Positions 50,959 to 61,241 of a stretch of 64,000 bases of DNA are shown one piece after another (positions within the stretch are counted from its first letter, which is position 1; every line of letters begins with the position of its first letter). The notes beneath the pieces are model-generated. The model was given only the letters and a program-made list of their open reading frames with translations, was not told the DNA's origin and ran no database searches. The position numbers and the translations under genes were made by a program. Source of the DNA: Flammeovirga pacifica (GTDB taxonomy: Bacteria; Bacteroidota; Bacteroidia; Cytophagales; Flammeovirgaceae); contig NZ_JRYR02000001.1 in assembly GCF_000807855.2 (NCBI RefSeq), positions 2,655,285-2,719,284 of the forward strand, in the 5' to 3' direction.

Positions 50959-53900
50959 TTAGAATTTCACAATCTTCTTCACCACCCTCTGGTCTCCTAC
51001 TTGGATATTCACAAAGTACAATCCAGCTTTAATTTGAAGGTCAGATACATTCAATAAATGATTTCCTTCATTTAATCTCAACTGAGCTGCTGGGTGCACC
51101 TCTTGTCCATTTATATTTAATATTCGAATATTAACTTCTGATACTGATTTTAAATTGATACTCATCTTAAAATGATCCATCACTCTAGTAGGATATAGTT
51201 TTATCTGCTCTTCTAAATTAATGAATTGTCCTGCAGACCTTGTTCCACTACTTTCAGGATTGGTATCATACCAAGTACCATCCATATACCAACCTTCAGA
51301 TGATCGAGTATAGTCTGAAGTCTGATTTCCATTTCCATCGTGGAATAAAAGGTTAGATGAGCTAACATCAGAAATTGTATAAGTAAACCATCCGTTTCCT
51401 TCACTTACCATCGTTTCTCCAGGCCAATTAGAACTACTTCCATCAGAAGCATTCCAATAATGTATTTTGGGTGATGACAAAGTGGTTTTTATGTGAACTG
51501 TTAAACCATTCTGTGGTTGAATTTCAGGTTTTTGATCATACCAAACTCCATCTTTATACCAACCTTCTTTGTTTCTTGACAGGTCAGGAGTTTGTCCGTT
51601 TCCATGGAATAATAAATTAGTTGACTGTACTGTTTCTGGGAATGTAAAACTATACCACCCATCACTCTCTGCAGTCAAACTCACACCCGGCCAAGAACTA
51701 CTTGTAATACTTCCTGTTGGAATTGCTCCCCAATGATGCATCATTGTATATCCATAAGCGTGTACTGTAAACCCTCCCTGTGGAATAGAGATCGTGTAAT
51801 TCATTGTCTCAACAGAAGAAACATTGCTTGAATCATCTATTGCTATCGCTTTTACAGTCATCGCGTCAGTTACAGTAAATGTCACCGTCTTTTCAGCAGA
51901 AGTAGAAGACATTGTTGGTGTACTTCCATCCAATGTATAATAGATCGTTGGAGAACTATCTCTATCATCTGATGAAGAAATAGTAACTGAAACACTATTG
52001 CTATAATCGCCTGAATTTGGAGAGATACTAACTGTTGGAGCAATGATATCAAAATTTTCTTTATTTGGATCCTCAACCCAACCTATTCCTTCTTCATACC
52101 ACACATCTCCACAAATATTCATTTCATCCTCAGTTACTTTAGAAGAACCGCATAATAAAATTAAATTGGTACATGTTCCATCAATAGTATACTCATAATA
52201 ACCACTATATCTTGTAGAAGGAATCATGCTTTGTCCTGGCCAAGTTGTGGTCATACTACCATTTTCGACTCCCCAGAAATAAAGACTAGGATCGTTACAA
52301 TTTGATGGTTTGAAATATACTGTCATTCCACCTTCAGGAATTACAGGGAAGGTATATGATGTTGTCACCATATTCGATGTTCCCACTTCATTAATAGCTA
52401 TTGCCTTTAAAGTGATTGTTTCTCCTTCCGTTCCGTTAAGAGTGACTGTACCTGACGTTGCATTTGAAGCAGAAGATGGTTCACTTCCGTCCACTGTATA
52501 ATAAATCGATCCATTCTCTGTAGCGGTCAAATTGATGACAGCTCCATTTTGAGTATAAGATAATTCAGGAACTTTAGGTTCATTAGGTTCACAATCTGGA
52601 CAGGTATCATGCCAAGTAGATCCGTCATACCAACCATTTCTATCTCGTAATAAATCTTCTGTTTTGTTGGCAGAATTATCACTAAATAATAAGTTTACTG
52701 ATTCCGTTTCTTCAAATACATACTTGTACCATCCATTTTGATCAGGAGTCATATTCGGTCCTGGCCAACTTGAAGGAGTTAATGTATTTGCAGGAACTTC
52801 ATTCCAATAATGTACATTCACACTGTTCCAATTATCTGGCTTTTTGAAATAAATTTCTAAACCTTGAACTTCACCTATTCTATATGATAAAGTGGTCACA
52901 TCAGATTGATTTCCATCTTTATCTACTGCCAAAGCTTTAATATCTAAATCACCTGAGACCTGAATTTTAGTCCCATTATATTGCATGCTAGCTGTTGTAG
53001 GAAGAGACCCATCAATAGTATAATAGACCGAATAAGGAGCTCCAGCACCTAAAGTAGCAGATAAAGAAACTTCTATAGGATTAAGGTATCTACCTGGAGT
53101 TGGAGAACCTTGTACAAATGGTTTACCTGGCCCACCTTCACCAGCTTGGAAGAAACCTTGACCATTTGAACCTATTCTACCAGGGCCATTTAATACATAA
53201 ACTGCAGCAGAACCAGGTTCTACATTACAAGTTAGTGAACCATTAGACACCGCATATTCTGCCCCTGTTACTGCATCTCTATAAACACCATTGGTTAAAC
53301 CTGAGAATGTAAAACTAGCAGATCCGTCTTTTGCTAAACCAACGGCAACTTCACTATCTCCATATTTTCTCACAAAACCAACTGCATTACCAGCACTCGA
53401 TCCATCCCAACGCCATTCGCCTTTTTGAAGTGCTGGAACAGCTCTTCTCATAGCATTTAGCTTTTGAATATGCTTGTACATTTTATGACTTGGAGCTTGA
53501 TCCATTACATCTCCATAATAAGCTCTACCTGTCTCATTAATTGATTTTTGAATTCCTGAAGCATCATGAATATCAGCATATGCACCAGACATAAAACGCA
53601 TTTCTGTACCATAGTATACAATTGGAATACCCCTCCATGTAAACATAAAGTTTAAACATGCTGCTAAGTTTTCATCTGTACCACCATAACGTTTGTTCCA
53701 ATCATTATTTGGTCCGAAATCATGATTATCTAACCATAATAAGTTAGTAGATGGATCTGCATATAAATGATCGTATCTATCTGCTGCTTTTACACCTGCG
53801 AAACTGCCGCCATATTCAAACGGATCATGGAAACTTGCCTCTGCATAAAAGTCAATGACTGCCATACCTGAAGGTTCTGAAGCATTTGTAGCGCCTCTCC

Positions 53901-54945
53901 ATGTATACCAGTGAGGATTGATTTCTTCAATACTATGTAACTCATGACGTTTTTGAGCTACCTCACCAAACACAAATAAGTCAGGATTAATCTCTTTAAA
54001 TGCATCTAAGAAATACAATACATCTTCTTTACTCATGTGTTTGATAGTATCCCAACGGAAAGCATCAACACCCATTTCAATAAAAGTCTTGTAAGCATTC
54101 ACTAAATACTCTCTCACTACAGGAGATGAAGTATTTAAATCTGGAGTATCACCTGCTAGTGCTCTGTTGTATAAGTTTTCTGTATCATCCCAACCTTGTG
54201 CAAAACCGTTTCCACTATGGTGATACCACTCTGGGTCTGTTGTATCTACATAAGATTGTGTTGATGGCCAGTTATACAAAGCTAAATTCTCATTATAAGG
54301 AGCTGGCATTGTTGGAATATTCGCTCTACTCCAAATTAATCCATCATCTGGGTTTGGAGTCATCCCATCATATTCCCAATTAGGATTAGGCTGTAAAGGG
54401 TTTCCCTCTAAATCTTGTCCCCAAACTTTAGAAGTATCTGTATTGTATTTGATTTCTGCTTGTCCTTTAATACCAAATCGACCAGCATGGTTCGTAACCA
54501 CATCCAATACAATTTTCATATCTCGAGCATGGACTTCATTAATCAAATCTTGGAAAGTAGCTCCAGGAGATTCTAAACGTGGATCTACTTTAGTAAAGTC
54601 ATAAGCATGATACCCATGATAATCTAAAGGCGACCAGTTCTGAACAATAGGAGTAATCCAAATAGCGGTAAATCCTAAATCTTGGATATAGTCTAGCTTC
54701 TCGATCAAACCTTTAAAATCACCTTTCCAAGTTACATCATTTGGATCTGTAATTTTAGGATTTACTTCAGGATCAGGATTGTAAGAACTCCATTCATTTG
54801 GACGGTTATTTTCTGGATCCCCATCAAAAAAACGGGTAGTTAGAAGAAAGTAAATAGATTCTTCTCTAAAATCATTCTGGGCATAGATGTTACTCCAACC
54901 CATACATGATAATAGTAGTAGTAATAATAGTTTTTTCATTTTCAT
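50959..54945 (-). CDS. Secreted multi-domain alpha-amylase with four starch-binding modules and type IX tail
   Basis: A 1328-residue protein. Signal peptide 1-22. GH13 catalytic domain about 25-590, with nucleophile D299 (VDAFRWDT), acid/base E328 (FGEVAQ) and D409 (LDNHDFG). Then three chitobiase-type Ig-like domains (about 607-690, 783-866, 965-1052; YYTIDGSLPT, YYTVDGSEPS, YYTLDGSTPT) alternate with four CBM26-like modules (about 696-781, 875-958, 1058-1137, 1148-1229; each with WPG, GWY/GYY and LLF-type motifs). A type IX sorting domain (about 1250-1328; KLYPTRVMDHF ... GLYFVNIQVGDQRVVKKIVKF) sends it to the cell surface. It cleaves starch outside the cell. Confidence 0.93.
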   Translation of the reverse strand: MKMKKLLLLLLLSCMGWSNIYAQNDFREESIYFLLTTRFFDGDPENNRPNEWSSYNPDPEVNPKITDPNDVTWKGDFKGLIEKLDYIQDLGFTAIWITPIVQNWSPLDYHGYHAYDFTKVDPRLESPGATFQDLINEVHARDMKIVLDVVTNHAGRFGIKGQAEIKYNTDTSKVWGQDLEGNPLQPNPNWEYDGMTPNPDDGLIWSRANIPTMPAPYNENLALYNWPSTQSYVDTTDPEWYHHSGNGFAQGWDDTENLYNRALAGDTPDLNTSSPVVREYLVNAYKTFIEMGVDAFRWDTIKHMSKEDVLYFLDAFKEINPDLFVFGEVAQKRHELHSIEEINPHWYTWRGATNASEPSGMAVIDFYAEASFHDPFEYGGSFAGVKAADRYDHLYADPSTNLLWLDNHDFGPNNDWNKRYGGTDENLAACLNFMFTWRGIPIVYYGTEMRFMSGAYADIHDASGIQKSINETGRAYYGDVMDQAPSHKMYKHIQKLNAMRRAVPALQKGEWRWDGSSAGNAVGFVRKYGDSEVAVGLAKDGSASFTFSGLTNGVYRDAVTGAEYAVSNGSLTCNVEPGSAAVYVLNGPGRIGSNGQGFFQAGEGGPGKPFVQGSPTPGRYLNPIEVSLSATLGAGAPYSVYYTIDGSLPTTASMQYNGTKIQVSGDLDIKALAVDKDGNQSDVTTLSYRIGEVQGLEIYFKKPDNWNSVNVHYWNEVPANTLTPSSWPGPNMTPDQNGWYKYVFEETESVNLLFSDNSANKTEDLLRDRNGWYDGSTWHDTCPDCEPNEPKVPELSYTQNGAVINLTATENGSIYYTVDGSEPSSASNATSGTVTLNGTEGETITLKAIAINEVGTSNMVTTSYTFPVIPEGGMTVYFKPSNCNDPSLYFWGVENGSMTTTWPGQSMIPSTRYSGYYEYTIDGTCTNLILLCGSSKVTEDEMNICGDVWYEEGIGWVEDPNKENFDIIAPTVSISPNSGDYSNSVSVTISSSDDRDSSPTIYYTLDGSTPTMSSTSAEKTVTFTVTDAMTVKAIAIDDSSNVSSVETMNYTISIPQGGFTVHAYGYTMMHHWGAIPTGSITSSSWPGVSLTAESDGWYSFTFPETVQSTNLLFHGNGQTPDLSRNKEGWYKDGVWYDQKPEIQPQNGLTVHIKTTLSSPKIHYWNASDGSSSNWPGETMVSEGNGWFTYTISDVSSSNLLFHDGNGNQTSDYTRSSEGWYMDGTWYDTNPESSGTRSAGQFINLEEQIKLYPTRVMDHFKMSINLKSVSEVNIRILNINGQEVHPAAQLRLNEGNHLLNVSDLQIKAGLYFVNIQVGDQRVVKKIVKF

Positions 54946-55142
54946 ACTGTCTTTAAATAAAAATTAGAAAGGTTTTTAGTTAGTGTATTTATCAACTTAA
55001 GACATTACAATAGTAGGATATACACTTTTTATAAGCGTTCCATTTTAAGAGAAATGAGTACTTTTTAGGGATCGGTACGTATCAGTTTATCAAATGAAGC
55101 TTGACAGAATGAAGAAAAAATAAGACGCAGTGAAATGAGGCA

Positions 55143-55172
55143 ATAAAAAAAGCCAACATTTCTGCCGGCTTT
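55143..55172 (-). terminator. Terminator of the SulP gene
   Basis: On the minus strand arms AAAGCC and GGCTTT with a 12-nt loop, followed by TTTTTT, 25 bp beyond the SulP stop. Confidence 0.7.
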
Positions 55173-55197
55173 ATATATAAATATGATAATAGGTATC

Positions 55198-56775
55198 TTA
55201 AAATAATTTATGGAAATCTGATTCAGGATCATATTTTCCGATTTTTTCAAATCCCACAAGAGATAGTTTTATCTCCCTTTCATGTGCTGCTTTTTCAAAA
55301 TCTTCAATAATTTCTAAAACATCAGGATGTATTGAATGATTTTTTGATGCATCGAGAATTACCTCTACACCATTCGGTATTTTATTAAACGTTCTTTGGA
55401 TACTGGCTTTATTTAAAAAACTAACATCCTCTGCTAATTGAATCACTAAAGGATCTTTTAAATCTATATTTTGAGGATCTAAGTGATAAGGAACTTTAAA
55501 GTTATTCCATAATATATTGATAATACCAACGACCATTCCTAGACCAATACCTTTCAGTAAGTCGGTGAAAACAATACCAATTACAGTAACTATAAATGGA
55601 AGAAATAAGTTAAATCCTTTTTTGTATAATACTTTAAACTGTTTAGGGTTAATTAATTTATAACCTACCACTAATAGTATTGATGCCAATGAAGCTAATG
55701 GAATTAAATTTAAGACTTCAGGAATAACCATTACACAAATTAGTAAAAATATACCATGTAAAAATGCTGAAGCTCTTGTTTTGCCACCTGACTGCACATT
55801 AGCTGATGAACGTACAATTACTTGTGTTACTGGCAGTCCTCCTATCAACCCTGAAACAATATTTCCTGCACCTTGTGCCACTAATTCTCTATTTGTAGGT
55901 GTTATTCTTTTTTGAGGGTCTAACTTATCAGTTGCTTCTACAGATAGTAAAGTTTCTAAACTAGCCACCACAGCTATAGTTAACGCTACGATATATACTT
56001 TTGAATTGGTTATCTGAGTAAAATCAGGTAAAGTAAACTGATTGAAAAATTCACCTACTGAATTAGCTACAGGAATTGCAACTAAATGCTCTGAAGTAAT
56101 ATCTAAAGTAGGGATATTATCAAACCATACATTCAAAATTATACCTAAGGCTACAGCCACTAAAGGTCCTGGAACACCTTTTAGAAAAGTTTTTTTAATA
56201 AATGGTTTATCCCAAGAGATTAAAATCGTTAATGATATTAATGTAATTACTAAAGATCCCCAAGTAATTGATTCTGTCATGTACCATAATTCAGAAAATG
56301 TATTATGACCGTCTAATTGGAAAAATGCAAAATCACCTTCAGGGTCAGCATCATATCCTACTGCATGTGGTATTTGCTTTAAAAATATGATTAAACCAAT
56401 ACCTGTAAGCATCCCTTTAATTACCGATGATGGAAAATAATACCCAATAACACCGGCTTTTATGGCACCTAATATTATTTGAAATACACCTGCAATTACA
56501 ACAGCTAATAGAAACGTTTCAAAAGTACCCAAATCTTGAATAGCATTAAGAACAATCACTGCCAAACCTGCAGCAGGACCACTAACACCTAATTGAGAGC
56601 CACTAATAGCTGAAACAACAATACCACCAACAATTCCTGCAATGATTCCTGAGAAGAGTGGTGCTCCTGAAGCTAAAGCAATACCTAAACATAATGGCAT
56701 AGCCACTAAAAATACGACGATACTTGCAGGAAGGTCACTTTTTAGATTACTAAAAAAATTTTGTTGGTCTTTCAT
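55198..56775 (-). CDS. SulP family anion transporter
   Basis: A 525-residue inner-membrane transporter with about eleven helices (LPASIVVFLVAMPLCLGIALASGAP, VSGPAAGLAVIVLNAI, GLIGGLPVTQVIVRSSANVQSGGKTRASA) and a C-terminal STAS-like domain (about 430-520; NGVEVILDASKNHSIHPDVLEIIEDF). The family moves sulfate, bicarbonate or chloride; bicarbonate and sulfate are both plausible here and there is no carbonic anhydrase or sulfate-assimilation gene next to it. Confidence 0.9.
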   Translation of the reverse strand: MKDQQNFFSNLKSDLPASIVVFLVAMPLCLGIALASGAPLFSGIIAGIVGGIVVSAISGSQLGVSGPAAGLAVIVLNAIQDLGTFETFLLAVVIAGVFQIILGAIKAGVIGYYFPSSVIKGMLTGIGLIIFLKQIPHAVGYDADPEGDFAFFQLDGHNTFSELWYMTESITWGSLVITLISLTILISWDKPFIKKTFLKGVPGPLVAVALGIILNVWFDNIPTLDITSEHLVAIPVANSVGEFFNQFTLPDFTQITNSKVYIVALTIAVVASLETLLSVEATDKLDPQKRITPTNRELVAQGAGNIVSGLIGGLPVTQVIVRSSANVQSGGKTRASAFLHGIFLLICVMVIPEVLNLIPLASLASILLVVGYKLINPKQFKVLYKKGFNLFLPFIVTVIGIVFTDLLKGIGLGMVVGIINILWNNFKVPYHLDPQNIDLKDPLVIQLAEDVSFLNKASIQRTFNKIPNGVEVILDASKNHSIHPDVLEIIEDFEKAAHEREIKLSLVGFEKIGKYDPESDFHKLF

Positions 56776-56993
56776 TGTGTACTTATTTGGTGTGCTTTTA
56801 AAATGGAAATAAAAGCAGAATAATATCAGTTAGATTTTGAGAGTTTTTATAAATGCTTTTTACCACATCTATATTTGTAATGTACAAAATTTTAAGCAAA
56901 GTATTTAGTATATCAACAAAGTATACAATAATCTTTACTTCTTAAAAGATATTAAATTAACACACTCCCTTTTTTACTTATTTTTTTATACAA

Positions 56994-57022
56994 TTGTTAA
57001 GTTTAATTTTTTTATACATTTG
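56994..57022 (+). promoter_or_regulatory. Promoter of the M13 peptidase gene
   Basis: TTG (56994-56996), 18 bp, then TACATTTG (57015-57022), close to the ideal Bacteroidota promoter. The ATG at 57050 lies 28 bp downstream. Confidence 0.65.
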
Positions 57023-57049
57023 TATCGAACACATTTTAAACATAATTAT

Positions 57050-59077
57050 ATGAAACTTACTTTCGGAAAAGCACTCGGGCTATCAATTTTGATGTGCGGA
57101 ATGTTTTCTACTTCAACTATTGTGAATGCTCAAGACAAAGCTCTTGATCTAGAAAACATGAATACATCATTAAAGCCTGGGGAAGACTTTTACAACTTTG
57201 CTAATGGCGGATGGATGAAAAAAGCAGAAATCCCTGCTGATAGAGGTCGTTGGGGAAGTTTTGATGAACTTCGTGAAAGAAACGAAAAAGCTACATTAAG
57301 AGTACTAAACAGTGCCGCTGAATCTGGAAAACTAGCCAAAGGTTCTGACCAAGAAAAAGCTGTTTTCATGTATGAAAGCGGAATGGACTCAGCTACAATA
57401 GAGAAATTAGGTTACTCTCCTATTCAACCTTATTTAGATGAAGTAGATGAAATCAAATCACTAGACGATTTACAAGAAGTTTTAGAAGAATTACACGCTT
57501 CTAGTACTTCAGTTTTCTTTGGTATGGGCGTTTATCAAGATCTTAAGGATAGTAAAACACAATCTTTATACTTAGGATATGCTGGGTTAGGTTTACCAAA
57601 TAAAGATTTCTATACAAAAGATGACTCTGCTTCAGTAGCAAAACGTGAGCAATATGTACAGCACATCGAAAATATGATGAGAAAAATCGGTGTAAAAAAA
57701 CAAGCTCAACAAATATTTGATTTAGAAAATGCATTGGCTGAGTTCAATAAAACTCCTGTTGAGGCTCGTGATCCAAGAACACAGTACAATCCAATGACTG
57801 TGGCAGAACTACAAGGTAAATGTAATACGATCAATTGGGCAGAGTACCTTGAAGAAATCAATGTTCCTGCTGAAACAATTATTGTTAATCACCCAATTTA
57901 CTTCGAAAAGTTAGACTCTATTCTTACTGAAACAAAAATCAAAACTATCAAAAACTACTTAAAATGGCATATTGTTCATGAAGCAGCTCCATATTTAAGT
58001 GCTGAGTTTGTGAATGAAAGCTTTGACTTTTATGGTAAAAAAATGAGAGGTTTAGAGGCAAACCGTCCAAGATGGAAAAGAGTACTTGGTACAACCAATA
58101 GTACTTTAGGTTTTGCTTTAGGCCAATTATATGTTGAATCTGAATTCCCTGCCGAAGCTAAAGAAAAAGCAGAGAAGATGGTCAACAATATTAAAGAGGC
58201 TTTTGCGGTACGTATCAAAAATCTAGATTGGATGAGTGAAGATACTAAAGCTAAAGCGTTGAATAAATTATCGAGCTTCACAGTGAAAATTGGTTACCCA
58301 GACAAATGGGAAACTTATGAGAATTTAGAAATCAAAAAAGGAGAATACTTCCAAAATATTGTCAATTCAAGCATCTACGAAACAAAGAAAAACTTTGCTG
58401 AGTTTGGTAAGCCAGTGGATAAATCTAAATGGGGTATGACTCCTCAAACTGTAAATGCTTATTACAACCCTCTTTATAACGAGATTGTATTCCCTGCTGC
58501 TATCCTTCAGCCTCCTTTCTATAATTATAAAGCAGATGAAGCTGTAAATTATGGTGGTATTGGTGCTGTTATTGGTCACGAAATTTCACATGGTTTTGAT
58601 GATCAAGGTAGACGTTTCGACTCAAAAGGTGAAATGAAAGACTGGTGGACAAAAGAAGATGGAGAAACTTTCCAAGGAAAAGCTCAAATGGTGATCGATC
58701 AATACAATGGTTACTATCCATTAGAAGAGTTACATATTAACGGTGAACTTACTTTGGGTGAAAACATTGCTGATATTGGTGGTGTTGCAGTAGCTTATGA
58801 CGGTTTACAACGTTACTTATCTCTTCAAAAAGAAAAGCCAGGTATGATTGATGGTTTTACTCCTGAACAACGTTTCTTCCTTTCTTGGGCAACTATCTGG
58901 AGAACAAAATCTAGAGAAGAAGCACTTAGAAATCAAATCATGACTGACCCTCACTCTCCTGGTCAATACAGAGCAACAGGTCCGTTATCAGATTTTGATC
59001 CTTTCTATGAAGCATTCCAAATCAAAGAAGGTGATAAAATGTATGTAGCTCCTGAAAAAAGAGCGAAAGTTTGGTAA
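57050..59077 (+). CDS. M13 family zinc metallopeptidase (PepO/neprilysin-like)
   Basis: A 675-residue exported endopeptidase; ATG 57050 begins the signal peptide (MKLTFGKALGLSILMCGMFS...VNA) and follows the promoter. Peptidase_M13_N covers about 35-420 (PGEDFYNFANGGWMKK), the catalytic part the rest: zinc motif HEISH at 510-514 (GHEISHGFDDQGRRFD), third ligand in LTLGENIADIGG, substrate motif VNAYYNP and the end FDPFYEAFQIKEGDKMYV. It degrades oligopeptides in the periplasm or outside. Length is normal. Confidence 0.95.
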   Translation: MKLTFGKALGLSILMCGMFSTSTIVNAQDKALDLENMNTSLKPGEDFYNFANGGWMKKAEIPADRGRWGSFDELRERNEKATLRVLNSAAESGKLAKGSDQEKAVFMYESGMDSATIEKLGYSPIQPYLDEVDEIKSLDDLQEVLEELHASSTSVFFGMGVYQDLKDSKTQSLYLGYAGLGLPNKDFYTKDDSASVAKREQYVQHIENMMRKIGVKKQAQQIFDLENALAEFNKTPVEARDPRTQYNPMTVAELQGKCNTINWAEYLEEINVPAETIIVNHPIYFEKLDSILTETKIKTIKNYLKWHIVHEAAPYLSAEFVNESFDFYGKKMRGLEANRPRWKRVLGTTNSTLGFALGQLYVESEFPAEAKEKAEKMVNNIKEAFAVRIKNLDWMSEDTKAKALNKLSSFTVKIGYPDKWETYENLEIKKGEYFQNIVNSSIYETKKNFAEFGKPVDKSKWGMTPQTVNAYYNPLYNEIVFPAAILQPPFYNYKADEAVNYGGIGAVIGHEISHGFDDQGRRFDSKGEMKDWWTKEDGETFQGKAQMVIDQYNGYYPLEELHINGELTLGENIADIGGVAVAYDGLQRYLSLQKEKPGMIDGFTPEQRFFLSWATIWRTKSREEALRNQIMTDPHSPGQYRATGPLSDFDPFYEAFQIKEGDKMYVAPEKRAKVW

Positions 59078-59095
59078 TTAAAATATTGAACTTCT

Positions 59096-59137
59096 AAAAA
59101 ATCCTCATTTGACACAAAATCAAATGAGGATTTTTTA
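59096..59137 (+). terminator. Terminator of the M13 peptidase gene
   Basis: Arms AAAAATCCTCATTTGA and TCAAATGAGGATTTTTT with a 10-nt loop; symmetrical enough to serve also the convergent minus gene ending at 59160. Confidence 0.85.
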
Positions 59138-59159
59138 CTGAAAAAGTAATTTTACATAC

Positions 59160-59666
59160 TTAGTTTTTTACTTTTTTTTCGGGTAATTTCCATGGTTCCC
59201 AACGTACAATCTCACTTATTTTTGTAACCATTTGATTCCCCCCAAATACAAATACACCAAGTATTAATAGAAGGTCTGTTCCTATTGAAAGGTAGAATAA
59301 ATTCTCTCTTACAAGTGGCATCTCAAAGAAATGAGGAACGTATCCCGGAAAAATAATTAGAAACAACCAAAGTAAAATACATATAACCCCTATTCTATAT
59401 TGTGATGAGTTTGCTGCATAATCTTCTTCTGGAAGTCCAAATAATTTCTTCACCTTTCCTTTTACCAATTTCACTCCTTCTTTTCCTGCTAAAAAACTTC
59501 CCAATAGTAAAAAAACTTCTGGTCCACCAACCAAGAAAAATGTAATTAATGATGTTGTAATTGTGGTATTAAATCCTAAAAATGGTACTATCAAACCAAA
59601 TACTGGGCTGATAAACCCTAACACTACAAATGTGATCCCGATTTTACTTTTCAATGATGTTTTCAT
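59160..59666 (-). CDS. Four-helix membrane protein, possible duplicated transporter-suffix domain
   Basis: A 168-residue protein with helices at about 9-30, 38-60, 90-108 and 122-142. The first half (VLGFISPVFGLIVPFLGF ... FLLLGSFLAGKEGVKLVKGKVKKLFG) resembles the small transporter-suffix domain, and the second half repeats the same helix-loop-helix plan in diverged form. No catalytic or ligand motif. Function unknown. A hairpin CCCACGG / CTGTGGG lies upstream near 59732-59756. Confidence 0.6.
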   Translation of the reverse strand: MKTSLKSKIGITFVVLGFISPVFGLIVPFLGFNTTITTSLITFFLVGGPEVFLLLGSFLAGKEGVKLVKGKVKKLFGLPEEDYAANSSQYRIGVICILLWLFLIIFPGYVPHFFEMPLVRENLFYLSIGTDLLLILGVFVFGGNQMVTKISEIVRWEPWKLPEKKVKN

Positions 59667-59782
59667 GAGAATTGTTTTTAATTGAAGATTTAGAATAAGT
59701 GGATTGAATCTGCTGTAAAACCTTGTAAGTACCCACGGTTAAAACTGTGGGTTTTTCATTACTTTAGATTCTATACTATATA

Positions 59783-60751
59783 TTATTGATTATTGAAACT
59801 CTCTGGAGTACGAACAGAAATGTCTTTTTCACCGGCTTTAAATTTATCGTAAACAAGCTCCTCCCATTGATCACCTTTTACCATACCTAAATGATCTTCT
59901 GAGTGAGGTTGAATACCTGTCTCATACACTTGGATATAAATCGGATTGGGCTGTGCCTCATTGAAAGGTAAGTTCTGATCTGCATACGGACAGTTACTGG
60001 CCACTAAGTACAAATCTTTCTCGCAATAGAATTCCAAGCCTGTACCATCAGGAACTGAAGGGCTCAAGAACATTTTTCCTCTCGTCACCCCTTTCTCATC
60101 TGGGATAATCTGATTGGGTTGAAAGATATTCAAGTCGTTTCTATCCGCTAAAAACTGAACTTTCTTTCTTCTCTCCTCTTCATCTTCGATGGCGGCGATT
60201 GCTGGAATTCTATTTAATGCCTGAATAAAGTTTTCGTGACAGCTATTCATATGCACCGCCTCATTTCCGTAAGCACACATATTGTATTCTTTACTACAGT
60301 GAGCAGCGAAAAACATATGTTGTACTTTCATATTGTTATCAGGATCTTCCAGTAACTCATATGGATACTCATCTGCAACCATTGTTACGATTTTTTCCAT
60401 GTACTTACTTTGTGTCCAAAGTGAACCATAAATTGATGGAGAAAAACCAGCGACAGCAGTGGTACTTAAATGGTCACTCCATTGTTCCAAATCAGGTGTG
60501 AAAAATAAAATATCTGCAATCTGCGTTCTCCCATTATGCTGATGTGGTCTTTGTTCTATTCTAATTACTTGTCCTGCTTTAGCATAAAAAGAATTACCCG
60601 TATGTGGTTGAATTATATCCTCATACACTAATTTTCTTGTTTTATTATCTTTTGTAGCAATGACTTTATCGTAAAATTCTACGTTCGGATTTACACCTCT
60701 TGCAAATTGTTCTACTGGATCGATGTCGGCGTTATAGCTTTGATTACACAT
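59783..60751 (-). CDS. DUF1989 (urea carboxylase-associated family) protein
   Basis: A 322-residue cytoplasmic protein with the DUF1989 pattern: GNSFYAKAGQVIRIEQ, IADILFFTPDLEQWSDHLSTTAV, a MNSCHENFIQAL block with metal-type Cys/His, IFQPNQIIPDEKG, and CEKDLYLVASNCPYADQNLPFNEAQPNPI. The family is found beside urea amidolyase genes but also alone, as here; the enzymatic role is unclear. The conserved cysteines and His suggest metal binding. No urea-related neighbour is seen. Confidence 0.82.
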   Translation of the reverse strand: MCNQSYNADIDPVEQFARGVNPNVEFYDKVIATKDNKTRKLVYEDIIQPHTGNSFYAKAGQVIRIEQRPHQHNGRTQIADILFFTPDLEQWSDHLSTTAVAGFSPSIYGSLWTQSKYMEKIVTMVADEYPYELLEDPDNNMKVQHMFFAAHCSKEYNMCAYGNEAVHMNSCHENFIQALNRIPAIAAIEDEEERRKKVQFLADRNDLNIFQPNQIIPDEKGVTRGKMFLSPSVPDGTGLEFYCEKDLYLVASNCPYADQNLPFNEAQPNPIYIQVYETGIQPHSEDHLGMVKGDQWEELVYDKFKAGEKDISVRTPESFNNQ

Positions 60752-60887
60752 AATTGATAGATTTTAAATTGTTATTATTTCGTATTCACTAACAGAGGCG
60801 AGGGTATGGGGGAAAACCTCTATTTTATTGGATTTCGTTAACAAAAGGGGTGTTTTTGATAATGTAGAAGGAGATAGGAGTTAGGAA

Positions 60888-60920
60888 TTAGCAGTTAGCA
60901 GTTAGCAGTTAGCAGTTAGC
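60888..60920 (+). repeat. Tandem 7-bp repeat TTAGCAG
   Basis: About 4.7 exact copies of TTAGCAG in the 490-bp gap 60752-61241. They are followed by a TAATAACTAATAGGTAATAACT stretch (from about 60931) and, near 61120, the related TTATTACCTATTACTTATT in opposite orientation. The gap has no gene; the end probably holds the promoter of the MerC-like gene. Confidence 0.85.
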
Positions 60921-61241
60921 AAAGAAATGTAATAACTAATAGGTAATAACTAAAGGTGGGAGTTTTTACTTTGGTTAGGGTATCGACAGAACAAGTTTAT
61001 ATTCCTTAGGATAGTTATATAGGTAAGAGATAATTTAAAACAAATATTTATATCAATGCCTCACCTCTAAGACATTAGCTTTACATTATAAGGCCCAGCT
61101 TACAAAACAGAGGAGCAAACCAAACTTATTACCTATTACTTATTATTTATGACTTAAAAAATTAGGGGTTTGTCCCACTTTCTCGCATATGGTAATGAAG
61201 GCATCATTTCGCCTCTATTGTTTCATTAAAAAATTATCATC

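Noticed and set aside
59732-59756. Hairpin with plus-strand T-run near 59750 as a terminator
   Set aside because: No plus-strand gene precedes it and both neighbouring genes are on the minus strand, where it lacks a T-run.
60888-60920. TTAGCAG repeat as an attachment or CRISPR remnant
   Set aside because: A plain microsatellite without spacers, integrase or cas genes nearby.
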